Shown here: positions 38,190 through 49,106 of the stretch, one piece after another
Position numbering within the stretch: position 1 is the first letter of the stretch
How the letters are laid out: each line of letters begins with the position of its first letter
The notes under the pieces: generated by a model
Databases searched by the model: none
Told to the model about the DNA's origin: nothing
The model's input: only the letters and a program-made list of their open reading frames with translations
Translations under genes and position numbers: made by a program
From: Hydra vulgaris
Taxonomy: Eukaryota > Cnidaria > Hydrozoa > Anthoathecata > Hydridae
DNA: 64,000 bases
Reading direction: 5' to 3'
Assembly (NCBI RefSeq): GCF_038396675.1
Contig: NC_088927.1
Coordinates: 39,617,501-39,681,500 of the forward strand

Positions 38190-38432
38190 ATTCGGTAACA
38201 CTTTCCTATTTTTAGGGTTCCGATCTAGTTTATTGAAGTGTATATCGTGAGTATATACACTTCAATAAACCAGATCGGTAACACTTTCCTATTTTTAGGG
38301 TTCCGATCTGGCTTATTGAAGTGTATATCGTGAGCAAAAGACGCCAAGCCAAAAATTGGCTGTTTTGATTTAAGTCAAAAATTGGCTGTTTTGTCAGAAT
38401 ACCCACAATACGTTGTGGGTATTCTGAAAAAA
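38190..38432. repeat. Cluster of direct and inverted duplications
   Basis: A segment of about 58 bases (CGGTAACACTTTCCTATTTT...GTATATCGTGAG) occurs at 38193-38252 and again at 38276-38334. Between them its end is repeated inverted (ATACACTTCAATAAACCAGA), so that 38220-38278 folds on itself. Then follow two tandem copies of GCCAAAAATTGGCTGTTTTG-like sequence (38346-38394) and a perfect 15-bp palindrome, TCAGAATACCCACAA (38395-38428), with a four-base loop. Confidence 0.85.
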
Positions 38433-38530
38433 AACTTATCGCTGTGGGCGTTTTTGTTAATTTATGATTTGGCTGTGTAACAGCACACATTATTTGTTGA
38501 CTGTTACATCAATTTGATTTAACTATATTT

Positions 38531-38842
38531 ATGTATAAACGTATTGTGCTCTTCAAACCACTCAAAAAGATTAGAAAAACAACCAGCTCATCCATTTCCA
38601 TTTCAGAGGTAATTTCAGAATATGATATAGATAGATCATCATTTAAAACTGAACTTAAAACATCGTTTAACTTTAATGAGAATGTCCATTATACGGTTGC
38701 GATAAAACGATGCTATAAATCCTTCAGTGAAAGGCTGCTTTACACCGATGAACAATCACCGGTGACTAGTAGCACCAATGATGATTTAGCTCTACTTTGT
38801 AAGAAAAAGAAATGTAAATATAAAGATGTGAGAAAAATATGA
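38531..38842 (+). CDS. Hypothetical ORF, 103 aa
   Basis: An ATG-initiated frame of 103 codons in AT-rich DNA. The product is Ser/Lys-rich with a basic N-terminus (MYKRIVLFKPLKKIRK) and a KKKKCKYKD end. I recognise no domain. Length and balanced composition are slightly better than chance, but no conserved motif or splice context supports it. It could be a degraded transposon ORF linked to the hAT-like TAGAGATGTCACGG sequence at 38104, or nothing. Confidence 0.2.
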   Translation: MYKRIVLFKPLKKIRKTTSSSISISEVISEYDIDRSSFKTELKTSFNFNENVHYTVAIKRCYKSFSERLLYTDEQSPVTSSTNDDLALLCKKKKCKYKDVRKI

Positions 38843-39984
38843 GGGTGTGAAAAAGAATAATTACAATTGCAAATGCTATTAGTGTTTACATGTAAACGTT
38901 CGCTTAAATTGAACACCAAACCCTTACAAGTGTTGGTCAGCAAACGCGAAACATAGTGGATGACTATTTTACGTAATTTTTGTTTACTCTTACAAAGTTT
39001 TATCTAATTCATAGCATATTAGCATTATTTAGGCTCTTTCCGGTTCTCTGTAATAAGACCGTAAGGACTTCTAGGAGCACCTTAATAACTACATAAAAAA
39101 AAAGAAAACAATTATTTAATAGAATGAATCTATTTTAAAAATACATGAATTTAAAACAAAAAACAAAAGACTAGATGAAATCCCTATTGAGTTTAGTAAA
39201 ACTTCTTACTTAATTCCTGATGTCAAATTAAGTAAACTAAATAGATTATTGAAGATATTTAACTTAAAGGTAATGGTTTACCTAATGCTCAAAACTCTAA
39301 GAAAGTTCTAGAAAGCCTAAACACTCTGTTCCGTAATGCAAGATTTTCACCACACAGCAAAAGTATCACGACTATTACTATCAGAAATATTACCATTTCC
39401 ATAATGTTTTTATTAGACCAGATCATTATAGATCAAACATTTTCTTTAAAAAGCATAAAAAATATAAAGGGAAAGTATTGAAAACGAATGTGCTAAATTT
39501 ATTAGTATCTTAAAAAGTAAAAAATTATTCAATATTTAACTTTTTTTTTTTTACTTGTGAAAAAGTTTAACGCGTGTTAGCGTGCACGTTTAACGCACAG
39601 AATTACTCGTTTACATGTGCGATCATTTAATGATTATACATTTTGGTTCAAAAAATATAAATTTTTAAATATAAATTGTTGCCACAGTTGTTTAAGTTCT
39701 CTAAAAAGCGTTCAAACGCGTACATACGAGCTGTACAGGTGTTTGTTGCGTGCAAAAATAAATTTCAGTTCCATATTTGAATTCCTTGACCCAATAAAAC
39801 CATATTTTGATGTTAAATATCTATTTAACTTGCGCTTATTTAAGGTGAATCTAAAAATATATAAACCTTCATATGAGAAAAAAATTTAGATATGGTATAA
39901 GAGATTTTTTTTAGCTGGGTATTTTTGCTTCCCTAGCAACGCTCATAGCAACGGCTAGTTGAGGTTAAAAATATTTTTTTTAAA
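38843..39984. other. No gene; includes a SINE 3' fragment
   Basis: Apart from the SINE fragment at 39037-39107, no feature is supported. An open frame at 39617-39889 has no recognisable motif. Confidence 0.4.
39037..39107 (+). mobile_element. tRNA-derived SINE family A, 3' fragment
   Basis: CTCTGTAATAAGACCGTAAG followed by GACTTCTAGGAGCACC and an A-rich tail matches the last 55 bases of the SINE at 9849-10050. The tRNA-like head is absent (5' truncated). Confidence 0.75.
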
Positions 39985-40172
39985 CCTACTCGATGCGTCC
40001 TTTCAATTTCATCTCCTATAACTCCAAATTTTACATAATTTGAACCTTTTCTTCAGTTTTATTCCAGGTTTCATTTGCATTTTCAGGAATTCCAAAAATC
40101 CTTAAGTTATTTCTCCACGACCTGTATTCAGAGATTCTACATCTTTTGTTTAAAATATTAATAGTATTTGGG
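39985..40172 (-). pseudogene. Inverted fragment of LINE ORF1
   Basis: The minus strand reads NTINILNKRCRISEYRSWRN then LRIFGIPEN...ETWNKTEEKVQ, the same segment as the plus-strand ORF1 at about 40510-40640. It lies head to head, immediately upstream of that LINE. Confidence 0.65.
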
Positions 40173-40228
40173 GTTATATACCATACTCAACCGCCGCGGG
40201 GAACATATGTAATTTTAACAAAAAAAAA

Positions 40229-41004
40229 TTGAAAATGGTTGTAACTTTATTAGAAATAAAAGAAATGTTTACCCTGCACAAGAAAGAAATACAATTATTA
40301 TTTAAAAAACAAGAAAAAGTATTCGTTGATTTACTTAGTGATAACTTAAAAATACTCAGTGCACGCTTGGATAATATTGAAAGAAAATCATCGGATTGCG
40401 ATAAAAAAAAGTTCACTTAATGGAAAACGATATAAAGGGCTTAAATGAAAGTTTAAATTTTCATGAACATTTAATAGACCAAAAGGTGAAAGCTGCTAAA
40501 AAAATTGAAACCCTAAATACTATTAATGTTTTAAACGAAAGATGCAGAATCTCTGAAGACAGGTCGAGGAGAAATAACTTAAGGATAGTTGAAATTCCTG
40601 AAAATGAAACCTGGGATGAAACTGAGGAAAAGGTTCAAAATCTACTATGCGTAAAATTAGGAGTTAAAGGAGTTGAAATTGAAAGGGCGCATCGAGTAGG
40701 TTTTAAAAAAGAAACCCAACCATCTCGAACCATTGCATTAAAATTATTGAGATACAAAGACAAATTAAAAATCCTAAAAGAAACAAAAAAATTAAAAAGA
40801 CTAAACATCTACGTAAATGAAGTTTTAATAACTGCTTTGTATAGACCACCATGCGGAAATATAAAATCTTTTCAAATAAACATAAAATGGTATTTAAAAG
40901 AAGTAAAAAATAAACAAATTTACATCACGGGGGACTTTAACCTAAATCTTCTTAATGTTAAAACTGATAACGACGTAAAACGTTTCTTAAACTCTCTTTT
41001 TTAA
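40229..41004 (+). pseudogene. LINE ORF1 fused to endonuclease remnant
   Basis: Two overlapping frames (40229-40420 and 40420-41004) together give a coiled-coil, Lys/Glu-rich N-terminus and then the RNA-binding core of an L1-type (Transposase_22-like) ORF1: ISEDRSRRNNLRIVEIPENE, GVEIERAHRVGF, TIALKLLRYKDK. At about codon 135 of the second frame the sequence changes abruptly to TALYRPPCGNIKSFQ...IYITGDFNLNLLN, which belongs to the apurinic-type endonuclease of ORF2. The end of ORF1, the start of ORF2 and most of the endonuclease are missing, so an internal deletion has joined the two in frame. A one-frame overlap at 40420 marks a frameshift. Confidence 0.75.
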
Positions 41005-43465
41005 TACAACATTCTTCCCTTAATAAACAAGCTTACTCGAGTAACTCTTCAAACCGAATCTCTCAATGATAATATTTTTACTAACATTTTTACAACATGT
41101 AACATTCAAAGCGGAATCATAAAAAGCGATATAAGCGACCACTTTCCAATTTTTTTAAAATCTGATTTTTATAAAAAAGAAAAAAAAAAGCAAAGTACTA
41201 ACGGAAATAAAAGACAGATTACTGAATTTAATATTAAGGAATTTAGAAATTATTTACTCAAAGTAAACTGGAAACAACTACATAATTGCAAAGATACAAA
41301 TAAAGCCTATGAATTTTACAATGAGTTCTTTAATGCGTATGACAAAGCGTTTCCGATGAAGGAAATTAAAACCAAGCTTAAAAGTCTATTAAGTCCATGG
41401 ATTACAAAAGGACTTATTAAATCTTCTAAGAAGAAAAAAAACTTAATGAAAAATACTTTAAAAAAAGCTTATCAAAACGAAAAAAAATATAAAATATACA
41501 AAAACCTGTTTGAAAACTTGAAAAAAAAGCTAAAAAAAATTTTTTTTCAAGTTTATTACAAAATAATATTGGAAATAATAAAAAAACTTGGGATATAATA
41601 AAAGAAGTGATAGGAAAAAAAAGAAAACTCGGGTGATACTTTACCGAAATATTTATATACTGAGGATGAAAGAACAATAACTAACGAGAAAAAAGATATT
41701 GCAAACAGTTTCAATAAATTTTTTTTTTTTATAAACGTGGGTAAAAACCTAGCAAACAAATAACACCAGGAGAAAAATTTTTTAAATCATACCTAAAAGA
41801 AGTGGACTATGTAATGGATGAGCTTGAGGTATCGTCTGATGAACTTCGGTTTGCTTTTAATATTATAAAACCAAACAAAAGCGCAGGTCTTGATGGTATA
41901 AGTCCTAGGGTTGTTAAAGAAGTTTTTGATATTATTGAATACCCCTTACTTATCATTTTTAATCCTTCATTTAAAAGTTTTTCGTGACCTTTTGAAACTA
42001 GCTCGAGTGGTTCCAATATTTAAAGATGCTGATATCTCAAAGTTATCTAGTTATAGACCTATTTCAATACTCCCATGTTTTTCTAAAATTCTATAGAGAA
42101 TAATGCATAGTAGGCTTTACAACTATCTCATAACTCACCCTAGTGGGCAAGCGTCGTCCGGGGAAAGTGTTCCAGACGTCCAGACGTCCGTAAGACGTCC
42201 AACAGGCATTCCCCGGACAACGCATGCCGAGTGGGACAAAGTTCTAAATAATAATCAGTACGGATTTAGAAAAGGGTACTCGACAGAACATGCAGTAATT
42301 AAATTAGTTGAAGAAATATTAAATGCGTTTTTTAAACAACCAATATACTCTTGGAGTGTTTACTCACCTCTCAAAGGCCTTTGATACTGTGGACCGTGAT
42401 ATTCTTCTTTACAAACTTAGAAGTTATGGAGTCAAAAATAATAATTTTAAATGGTTTTGTTCCTATCTTAATAATCGCAAATAATGTTTTTCTTATGACA
42501 AAACCTACACTAAATTAGAAAATATTACCTGCGGAGTTCCACAGGAATATATTCTAGGGCCTTTATTGTTTATTATTTATATCAACGATATTTACTTATC
42601 ATTTAGTATACTAAACTTCAATCTTTTTTCTGACGACACTCAAATTTTTTATACTCACTCTAACATTAAGACAATCTTGACCAATATGAATCATGAACTT
42701 GATAACCTTAATGAATGGTTTAAAGCCAACAAACTATTTCTGAACCTTACCAAAAGCAAATATACTCTCTTTTCTAAATCTTCTAAATCTGACACGTTGC
42801 CCTTAAAACTCCTATAAAAAACCAAGTTTCAACGGACATTCTGTGTTAATTTTTTAGGCGTTTTAATCGATGAGTAAATAAGTTGGAAAGAGAATATTAA
42901 TCTAGTAGAAAATAAGATTTCAAAATGTATTGGAATTATGTATAAAACTAGATATATGTTTGATAAAAACTGTTTAAAATCTATTCACTTTTCATTTATT
43001 CATAGCTATATTAGTTATTGTAACATTGCATGGGCAAGCACTTATCCGTCAAGACTAACATGTATCTTAAAAAAACAAAAACAAGCAAGCCGTCTTATAT
43101 AAAATACACCAATGCCAATCCACTGCTAGAAAGCTTGGAGTGCTGAATGTTTACCAATTAAATATATATATAATATTTACTTATTCATGTTTAGATCAAA
43201 ATATCATATGCTGCCAAATTTTTTTGAAGACCTTTTCTTTATTATAGATTATAAATATCAAACAAAGCATTCGTTGCTTATTTATCAGATACCAAAATCT
43301 TTGCTAAAACAATCCGAATTCTCAATAACTTACCGAGGGCCACATTTGTGGAACTTATTCCTCTCAGATAATTGTAAAACTACAACTTCAATTCAAATTT
43401 TTAAAAGTATCTTAAATAAACAGTTACTTGATTATGACGTATCTCAAATACTATTTTGTTTTTAA
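41005..43465 (+). pseudogene. LINE ORF2: reverse transcriptase, broken
   Basis: In order along the plus strand: SDISDHFPIF, the end of the endonuclease (about 41130); a Lys-rich linker (41350-41600); FAFNIIKPNKSAGLDGISPRVV (about 41850); DADISKLSSYRPISILP (about 42035); NNNQYGFRKGYSTEHAVIKL (about 42250); the FDTVD region in a shifted frame (about 42380); CGVPQEYILGPLLFIIYIND (about 42530); and FSDDTQIFYTHSN, where the usual YADD/FADD box reads FSDD (about 42627). Then come NLTKSKYTLFS, the thumb, and C-terminal ITYRGPHLWN (about 43330). Frameshifts near 41600, 41980, 42380 and 42815, plus a MITE at 42137-42236, make it non-functional. CR1/Jockey-like by its C-terminus. Confidence 0.85.
42137..42236. 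mobile_element. 100-bp GACGTCC-rich MITE inserted in reverse transcriptase
   Basis: The reverse-transcriptase frame reads LYNYLITH up to 42137 and resumes at DKVLNNNQYGF after 42236. The insert has inverted halves: CAAGCGTCGTCCGGGGAAAG on the left and, inverted on the right, CATGCGTTGTCCGGGGAATG. A core repeats AGACGTCC. It is open in the host frame, so the LINE frame survives it. Confidence 0.75.
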
Positions 43466-43850
43466 TTTTTATTTTATTCTCTTTTATTTTTTCAACTTTT
43501 CCTTTTGTTAAATGCGACATCACCCTTTACATCATTAAATTTACTTATCATTAAATTTTATTCATTTTTTTTATCTCAAGTTGTATGTTATCCGAAAAAA
43601 AAAAAAAAATTAAAAAGAAGTTAACACTTTTTATTTAAAAGTATTTAATATTACTTAACTGAGATTGTAATATAAGATAGATTTGTCTTTGTTTAATAAG
43701 TAAATGATATAACGGGGCTGGATGATAAGACTTTTGTCTTCTGCCTGCTCCCGTCACATCTAAACCCAAAAAAATATTGTAAATAATTTATTATGAAGAT
43801 GGAGAAATATATATCAATAAAAAAATAAATAAATAAAATATATATGACGA
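43466..43850 (+). mobile_element. LINE 3' UTR and tail
   Basis: Follows the reverse-transcriptase stop. It contains GATAAGACTTTTGTCTTCTG (about 43726-43745), the hairpin-like 3' element shared with the LINE ends at 2345-2390 and 4225-4245, and ends in AATAAA-rich repeats (43819-43842). Its position and motif fit the site recognised by the LINE's own reverse transcriptase. Confidence 0.65.
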
Positions 43851-45518
43851 AAAGGGAGCTGTATATTAAAAAAGGGGAGTTTAACAGTGGTTGTCGCTCA
43901 TGGAAGTTAGATGTTATGATCGAATTATTTGTTTTGGAAGATTAATTCGAAATTTTTGTAAATAACACCTTGAGTAGACTACCGCTATAATATAAGTTAT
44001 ATTGGAGCAAAAAAGAGCCGTTGTTTAAGCGTTTTCAGGAAGATGGTTATGCCCTAGTTACTATAATTTTGCCTTGACTGAGACTTTATCTTTTATTGCT
44101 GTTTAGTAACAGTAACAGTATCATTTTCACTAATTTCCATTTTTATTATGTCATTATTTTATTATAGTTATGACATGTCGTTATTCTATAATAATTGTGA
44201 CATTTTTTTGTGTCAAAATTATTTTGATTAAATGGAAAGGTGTGTCTTAAAAAATATCAAGTAGTCTATAATATAAAAACTGATAACAAGCTTTGTTGCC
44301 TAACTCAAAATTAACGTTTAGTTGGTGCTGGCTATGACCATGAAAGGGGAACTAAGCAATTTTTAAACTTTTAATCTTAAAGGAATTAAGTATCTATGGT
44401 GTATATGCAATTAAAAAATGTATGTGTATAAAAACATACTCATTAAATATGTTTTACGTATCAGTAAAGAACGCTTATCTAACCTTTTTCTTCAGCTCTA
44501 AGTTTTTTTACATTACGTTTACACATGTGTGTGCAAGTGTGTGTGGAAAAACTTAGCTGAGCTGAAAAAAAAAGTTTATCAATCTGTTTGTTTTCTGATT
44601 AACTAAAAAATTAATAGCTCTTAAATCTAAATAAACAAATATTTAAAATTTTTTTTACTATTACTTCTATTATTAACACTGTAATAAAAATTGATTTGCT
44701 ATAAGTAATTTTAAATTTTTTTCTTTTTAGTTAAATAAGCAGTAAAAGAATGGTTAAAGTTAGTTTGTATATATATGACTTATCAAAAGGAATGGCTAGC
44801 CAACTTTCTCTGCCTTTACTTGGTAAATTTGAAAATTATTTTTTACTATAATATAATACAAATGCAATGGTTATTTTTATTAAATATTGTTTTCATCAAA
44901 AAATTTTCATTTATTTGTTTGTTTCTTGTTAGTATATTATTTAATATAATTTATGACATTTAACATGGCTGGTTCACTCAATATAAAAGCGTCACAATTT
45001 TTTTTTTGTTTTAAAAAAAAGAAGTATTTTCGCAAAAAAAGTATAAAAAAGCACTAACTTTAAAGTATTGGTTTTTTTTTTCTATAAGCACTTTTATCTT
45101 CAAATAAAAAAAATATAAAAGATTTATCTATCCTTGTAAAATAAATATTTACATTAAATGGAATAAAAATAAATATTGTTTAAATATTGCTAACAATTTG
45201 GGATCACTTTTCTGTTTTTTCATGTTACCTCAAATATTTTACAAGTAAAAAAATTGCAATTTGCTTAACTGACTTAAATAATGCCTGTTTCAGTTAACAA
45301 TTAGGTTTAAGTATATTTCTTTTGATTAATAGTGGTCTTGCAATAATAAGTATCTGAAAATTATTTTTTCAATTTTTTTTGATAAAAAGTGACAAATAAT
45401 AAGCAAAATTTAGCCAAGTTCATCATTTGCTGCATTAAATCTGAAGTTGAAGAAAGTTTTTATTAATTTATTTAATGTCATAGGTAAAACATTTTATTGT
45501 GGTTTATATCTTTTTTTT
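43851..45518. other. AT-rich DNA; imperfect inverted repeat; no gene
   Basis: TTCAGCTCTAAGTTTTT (about 44490) and AAAAACTTAGCTGAGCTGAA (about 44549-44568) are inverted across about 50 bases with a (GT)-rich centre. No coding region supported. Confidence 0.4.
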
Positions 45519-45606
45519 AAATAATCACTTGAATGGTGTTTCTAAAAGTTATAAAAGTTTTGAAAATTCAAGTTTTTATTTAAAATATCCATTCAAGTGA
45601 TTATTT
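45519..45606. repeat. 88-bp inverted repeat, 18-bp arms
   Basis: AAATAATCACTTGAATGG (45519-45536) and its exact complement (45589-45606) with 52 bases between. It resembles a very short MITE. Confidence 0.75.
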
Positions 45607-46365
45607 AACAAAAAATAAAAATCCATAAAGCTTACTTGAAATAGCCGTGTTAATCAGTTTTTAAAATTTTGTAAATATTCTTTCTCTTTTTGAATATGTA
45701 AATAATTCGATATGTATAAATGAGTGAAAAAATGTTTTTGTTTTGTTTGTTTATTTTCATGAGTTATTTACCTACAAGTAAAAAACAAGTTAGACAAACA
45801 AATGCTTATTAATCTATCTATGCTACAAGAATGATATTTTCATGATAAATGTTATACAGCCATGACCATAAGTTTAAATCCACTTAGAAAAATTTGATAA
45901 TAATAACAAATAATATACTATAAATATATAATGCTCAGGCTAAATCAATTAATTGGATTCAAGTAAGAATTGGGGAATCCTTAAGTTATATTTTATTACT
46001 GGGATTTCCATTACTCTCGATTTTGTAATAAAAGTGTGAATATTGCTTTTATTTTATAATTATATCTTGTACAGTGCATCTATTTAAACATTTAAAAAGT
46101 GTAAGTAGTGATTTTTTTTGTGTGAAAATTTCATTGAATAATATTTTTCATTGAGAAAATGGTGTGAACTTAGTGAAGGAATACAAGGCCAGATTGTACT
46201 TTTGCATTTGCAAGGAGAAAGTGAGCGAAAAATTGCAAAAATATTGAAATCTACCCATGGTGCAGTGCAGCTAACTTTAAAACGGCACAAAACCTTTGGG
46301 AGTCTCAAAAGTAGGCATTTAACTGGAAGAAAAAAGGAAACTACAGCTTAAGAAGACCGAATGAT

Positions 46366-46452
46366 ACGCACAAGGCATGTGACCACATACGCTTTCTGGG
46401 AAGGCAATACAAGCCTTCCCAGGAAGTGTGTGTGGTCACAGGCCTTGTGTGT
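46366..46452. repeat. Near-perfect 37-40-bp hairpin inside mariner element 2
   Basis: The left arm (ending CTGGGAAGGC at 46405) and the right arm (starting GCCTTCCCAG at 46413) match at about 33 of 37 positions around a seven-base loop. The GC content is higher than the surroundings. It begins right after the transposase motif EDRMIR, so it replaces coding sequence. Confidence 0.85.
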
Positions 46453-47563
46453 TCACGCTTAAAGCAATTTTTTTAGACAACTTGACCACATTTTTATATA
46501 GTAAGCGTTTTTATAATTTGTTATAAGAAGCTAAAGAGAATAAAAAGCAATACTAAAAAAAAGAGAAACAAAGACTATACAAAATAAAAAATTGAATATT
46601 AAAAAAAAAATATTTATCAAAAAAATAATATACCTGAATATTTTACTGTTTTTGTTTTTTAGGGCGTTTTTTTTTTCCACTACCAAAATTGATACAAGTT
46701 GAGGAAAAAAGCTGATAGGAATATAATAAAAATAAAAACATTTTTTGATATAAAATTTTTTCGCAACTTTTTTCAGTCAATATATTAAGGAAATACTTTA
46801 TTATTCGCGCTAGAAACAATAACAATTTTTAAATTTGTTTTTCAAATGTTTTTGCTAAGCTTTACTGTTTTTATCAATTAAAACATTGCGGTAAATACAT
46901 TCATAAAAGAAACCATGTTGTTTTTGTATTTAATTTGTTCTGTATTTATAACATATATTTATTACAAAATTTGTTAATCATTATTGAGAAAAACATCAAA
47001 TAGAGCAAAAACATTTTTAAAAGGGAAAAGACATGAAAATGTATAAATGTAAGAAAAAAATTAAGAAAGTTTCTCATTGTTTTAGAGTACATAGCAAATT
47101 AGTTTCTTAATGTACGGACTGATAAAAACCATGAATAAATTGCATATCAAAACTTTCACTTGTTGTTAAAGTTTTATAAAAGATAATATGTTTTTTTTAA
47201 TCAACTCGTATCAAGTTTGGTAGCTAAAAATAACAACCACTTTAAAAAAAAGAATGCAAAAGTTGTATATAAACTTTATAAAAAAAGAATTTCTTAAAAT
47301 TTTTTAATTTTAATTAATAAATTTTCTATTCTATTTAATCAAAACTTGATATTTCGTTGCAATTTTGTTTCGTTTTTTTAGGATTGTTTTTTTTCTCGAA
47401 TTATTGCAAATGCGAACTGCCGTGGTCAGTGTGTCTAAAAAAATTACTTTAAACGTGAACAAACAAGGCGTGCACGCGCCTGGAAGGCTTTGCAATATGT
47501 CACAAAGATTGGACACCTGCAGAATGGAGTAAATTAATCTGGTCCAATGAATCCAACTTTGAA

Positions 47564-47676
47564 GTAAATAAAAACTAATAACGCTCTTTAGAAATAATGA
47601 GTAAATAAATCCTCATAACTAAATTTATTTAAAAAATAAGCGATAAAACTTGATGTTTTGGATTTTTTTTTTACAG
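47564..47676 (+). other. Probable spliceosomal intron in mariner transposase (113 bp)
   Basis: Donor GAA|GTAAAT, a branch-like CTAATAAC 13 bases later and a TTTTTTTTTTACAG acceptor. Removing it joins NESNFE to IFGTPG, which restores the conserved block seen without a break in relatives. Confidence 0.65.
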
Positions 47677-48350
47677 ATTTTTGGAACTCCTGGCGTAATG
47701 TGTTATGTGAGAAGTAGATCTGGTGTTATGTGAGAAGTAGATCTGTTAAATTTGGTGGAGGTAGTGTAATAATATGGGGTTGTATGGCTGCAGAAGGACC
47801 AGGGGAAATGTTTTTGTGCAAAGGATGCCTAAATTCAAAAAAAGTATATTGTAGTGTTAGAAGCATGTTATGACACATCTGTTAATAAAATATTTCCAAA
47901 TGAAGATAAAAATCTTCAATATTATTTCAACAAGACAATGATCTATGTCATACTGCACATCATAGGAAGGAACGGTTGGTAAAAAATAAAGTCCAAATTT
48001 TAAAATGGCCAGCACAGTTGCCTGACCTTAACCCCATAAAAGATTTATAGCTAATGCTTAAAAGAAGGGTCAGGACACATGGGGTAATTTCAAAAAAACA
48101 TTTTATAGAAGTTATTGCTCTTGAATGGGCTAAAATCACACAGGCAGATTGTAAAAAATTATTTGGTAATATGAAGCAAAGAATTGCAGGGGTGATAAAG
48201 GCAAAAGGAGGTGCAACAAAATATTAAAATATTAATAAATTGCTTATAAAATAAATACTTTTATTGAAAAACATGTTTATTTCACTCTGAAATCAAACTT
48301 TGTTGTATATTTTCAAAAAAGTGGAAATGGGTAAACTTATGGCCATGGCC

Positions 48351-48351
<1 letters not shown>

Positions 48352-48439
<88 letters not shown>
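48352..48439. repeat. (TA)n microsatellite adjoining mariner end
   Basis: About 88 bases of TA starting at the TA target dinucleotide of mariner element 2, with one CA interruption near its start. Confidence 0.97.
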
Positions 48440-48441
<2 letters not shown>

Positions 48442-49106
48442 CAAGTAGAAAAGCATTTTTTTAATAAGTGATTATGAGTTTCTTAAAAATAACCAAAGAT
48501 GTCGAGAACATCATACCATTAGGTAGTAAGTTTTGTTTATCATTGTTGCTATTGTCTGTATTTTACTAATTAAAATTACAAACTAAAATTCAATTTACAA
48601 ATTTTTATATTTAAGTGTACATAGAGTCAGGCAGAGTAGAAGTTTTCGATAAACATTTTAATAACAGTTTTGTTCACTTTTATACTTCACTACCAATCAT
48701 ATGGTAATAAGGTAGTAGCTTAAATAAGATATATAGAAATAAAGTTTTAGGTTAAGTTATTCACATCATGTGTTCAGAGGGTTATGATCTGTGACAATGA
48801 AACATGGGCAATGATGATGTCTTATGTCTAGAAAAAACAGACATGTGCTGTGACTCTGAAAATTAAAAAAAGAAAACCAGAATTAGAGAATGAGAATAGT
48901 GAGTGTGCCTGATAAAGTGTGTTTGAAAAGATTAGTGTGTCTGTTAAGGTGTTGAGGATAAAGATGCAAATGTTTGCGTATCAGCATATAGAGCATTGGC
49001 ATGAGAAAAAGTTAGAGGTAGATGTAGAAAAATTTGAAGAGACGTGGGTGAAAAGCTTCAGTTAAGGAAAGAAGATGCTAACTAACAAAACTACTGTTAC
49101 TATGTA
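48440..49106. other. No clear gene; possible very decayed LINE tail
   Basis: On the plus strand about 48790-49070 reads DNETWAMM... and later EHWHEKKLEVDVEKFEETWV, faintly like the C-terminus of another LINE reverse transcriptase (ETWA, ...GRPRKTW). Too weak to call. Confidence 0.25.

Larger units (their letters stand above)
46160..48227 (+). pseudogene. Tc1/mariner transposase with intron, broken
   Basis: N-terminal helix-turn-helix: KWCELSEGIQGQIVLLHLQG, GESERKIAKILKSTHGAVQ, LTGRKKETTA then TAA (46349). After the intervening sequence the catalytic part resumes with ARAWKALQYVTKDWTPAEWS and LIWSNESNFE (first Asp replaced by Asn). A GTAAAT...TTACAG intron (47564-47676) follows, then IFGTPGVMCYVRSRS. 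A 23-bp tandem duplication (47700-47745) shifts the frame before KFGGGSVIIWGCMAAEGPG. Then FQQDNDLCHT (second Asp), WPAQLPDLNPIKDL, where the catalytic Glu of PIENL is Lys, and stop at 48227. Inactive. Confidence 0.75.
45857..48351 (+). mobile_element. Tc1/mariner element 2 with internal insertion
   Basis: Left terminus CAGCCATGACCATAAGTTTA (45857) and right terminus the inverted TGGCCATGGCCATAAGTTTA (ending 48351), each next to TA. The right TA runs straight into a (TA)n tract. At 2.5 kb it is longer than usual because about 0.9 kb of foreign AT-rich sequence (about 46455-47370) plus a hairpin separates the two halves of the transposase. Confidence 0.8.

Noticed and set aside
38104-38200. 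Second hAT element starting TAGAGATGTCACGG
   Set aside because: The sequence resembles a hAT terminus, but no matching inverted end or 8-bp duplication was found.
39617-39889. 90-aa ORF with Cys and aromatic residues
   Set aside because: No recognised motif, weak context; probably chance in AT-rich DNA.
39930-39958. RFX-type X-box (two AGCAAC words in CCTAGCAACGCTCATAGCAACGG)
   Set aside because: The words are direct, not inverted as an X-box requires, and no gene follows.
48790-49070. LINE reverse-transcriptase C-terminus
   Set aside because: Only ETWA and EETWV-like words remain; too weak to annotate as a gene remnant.
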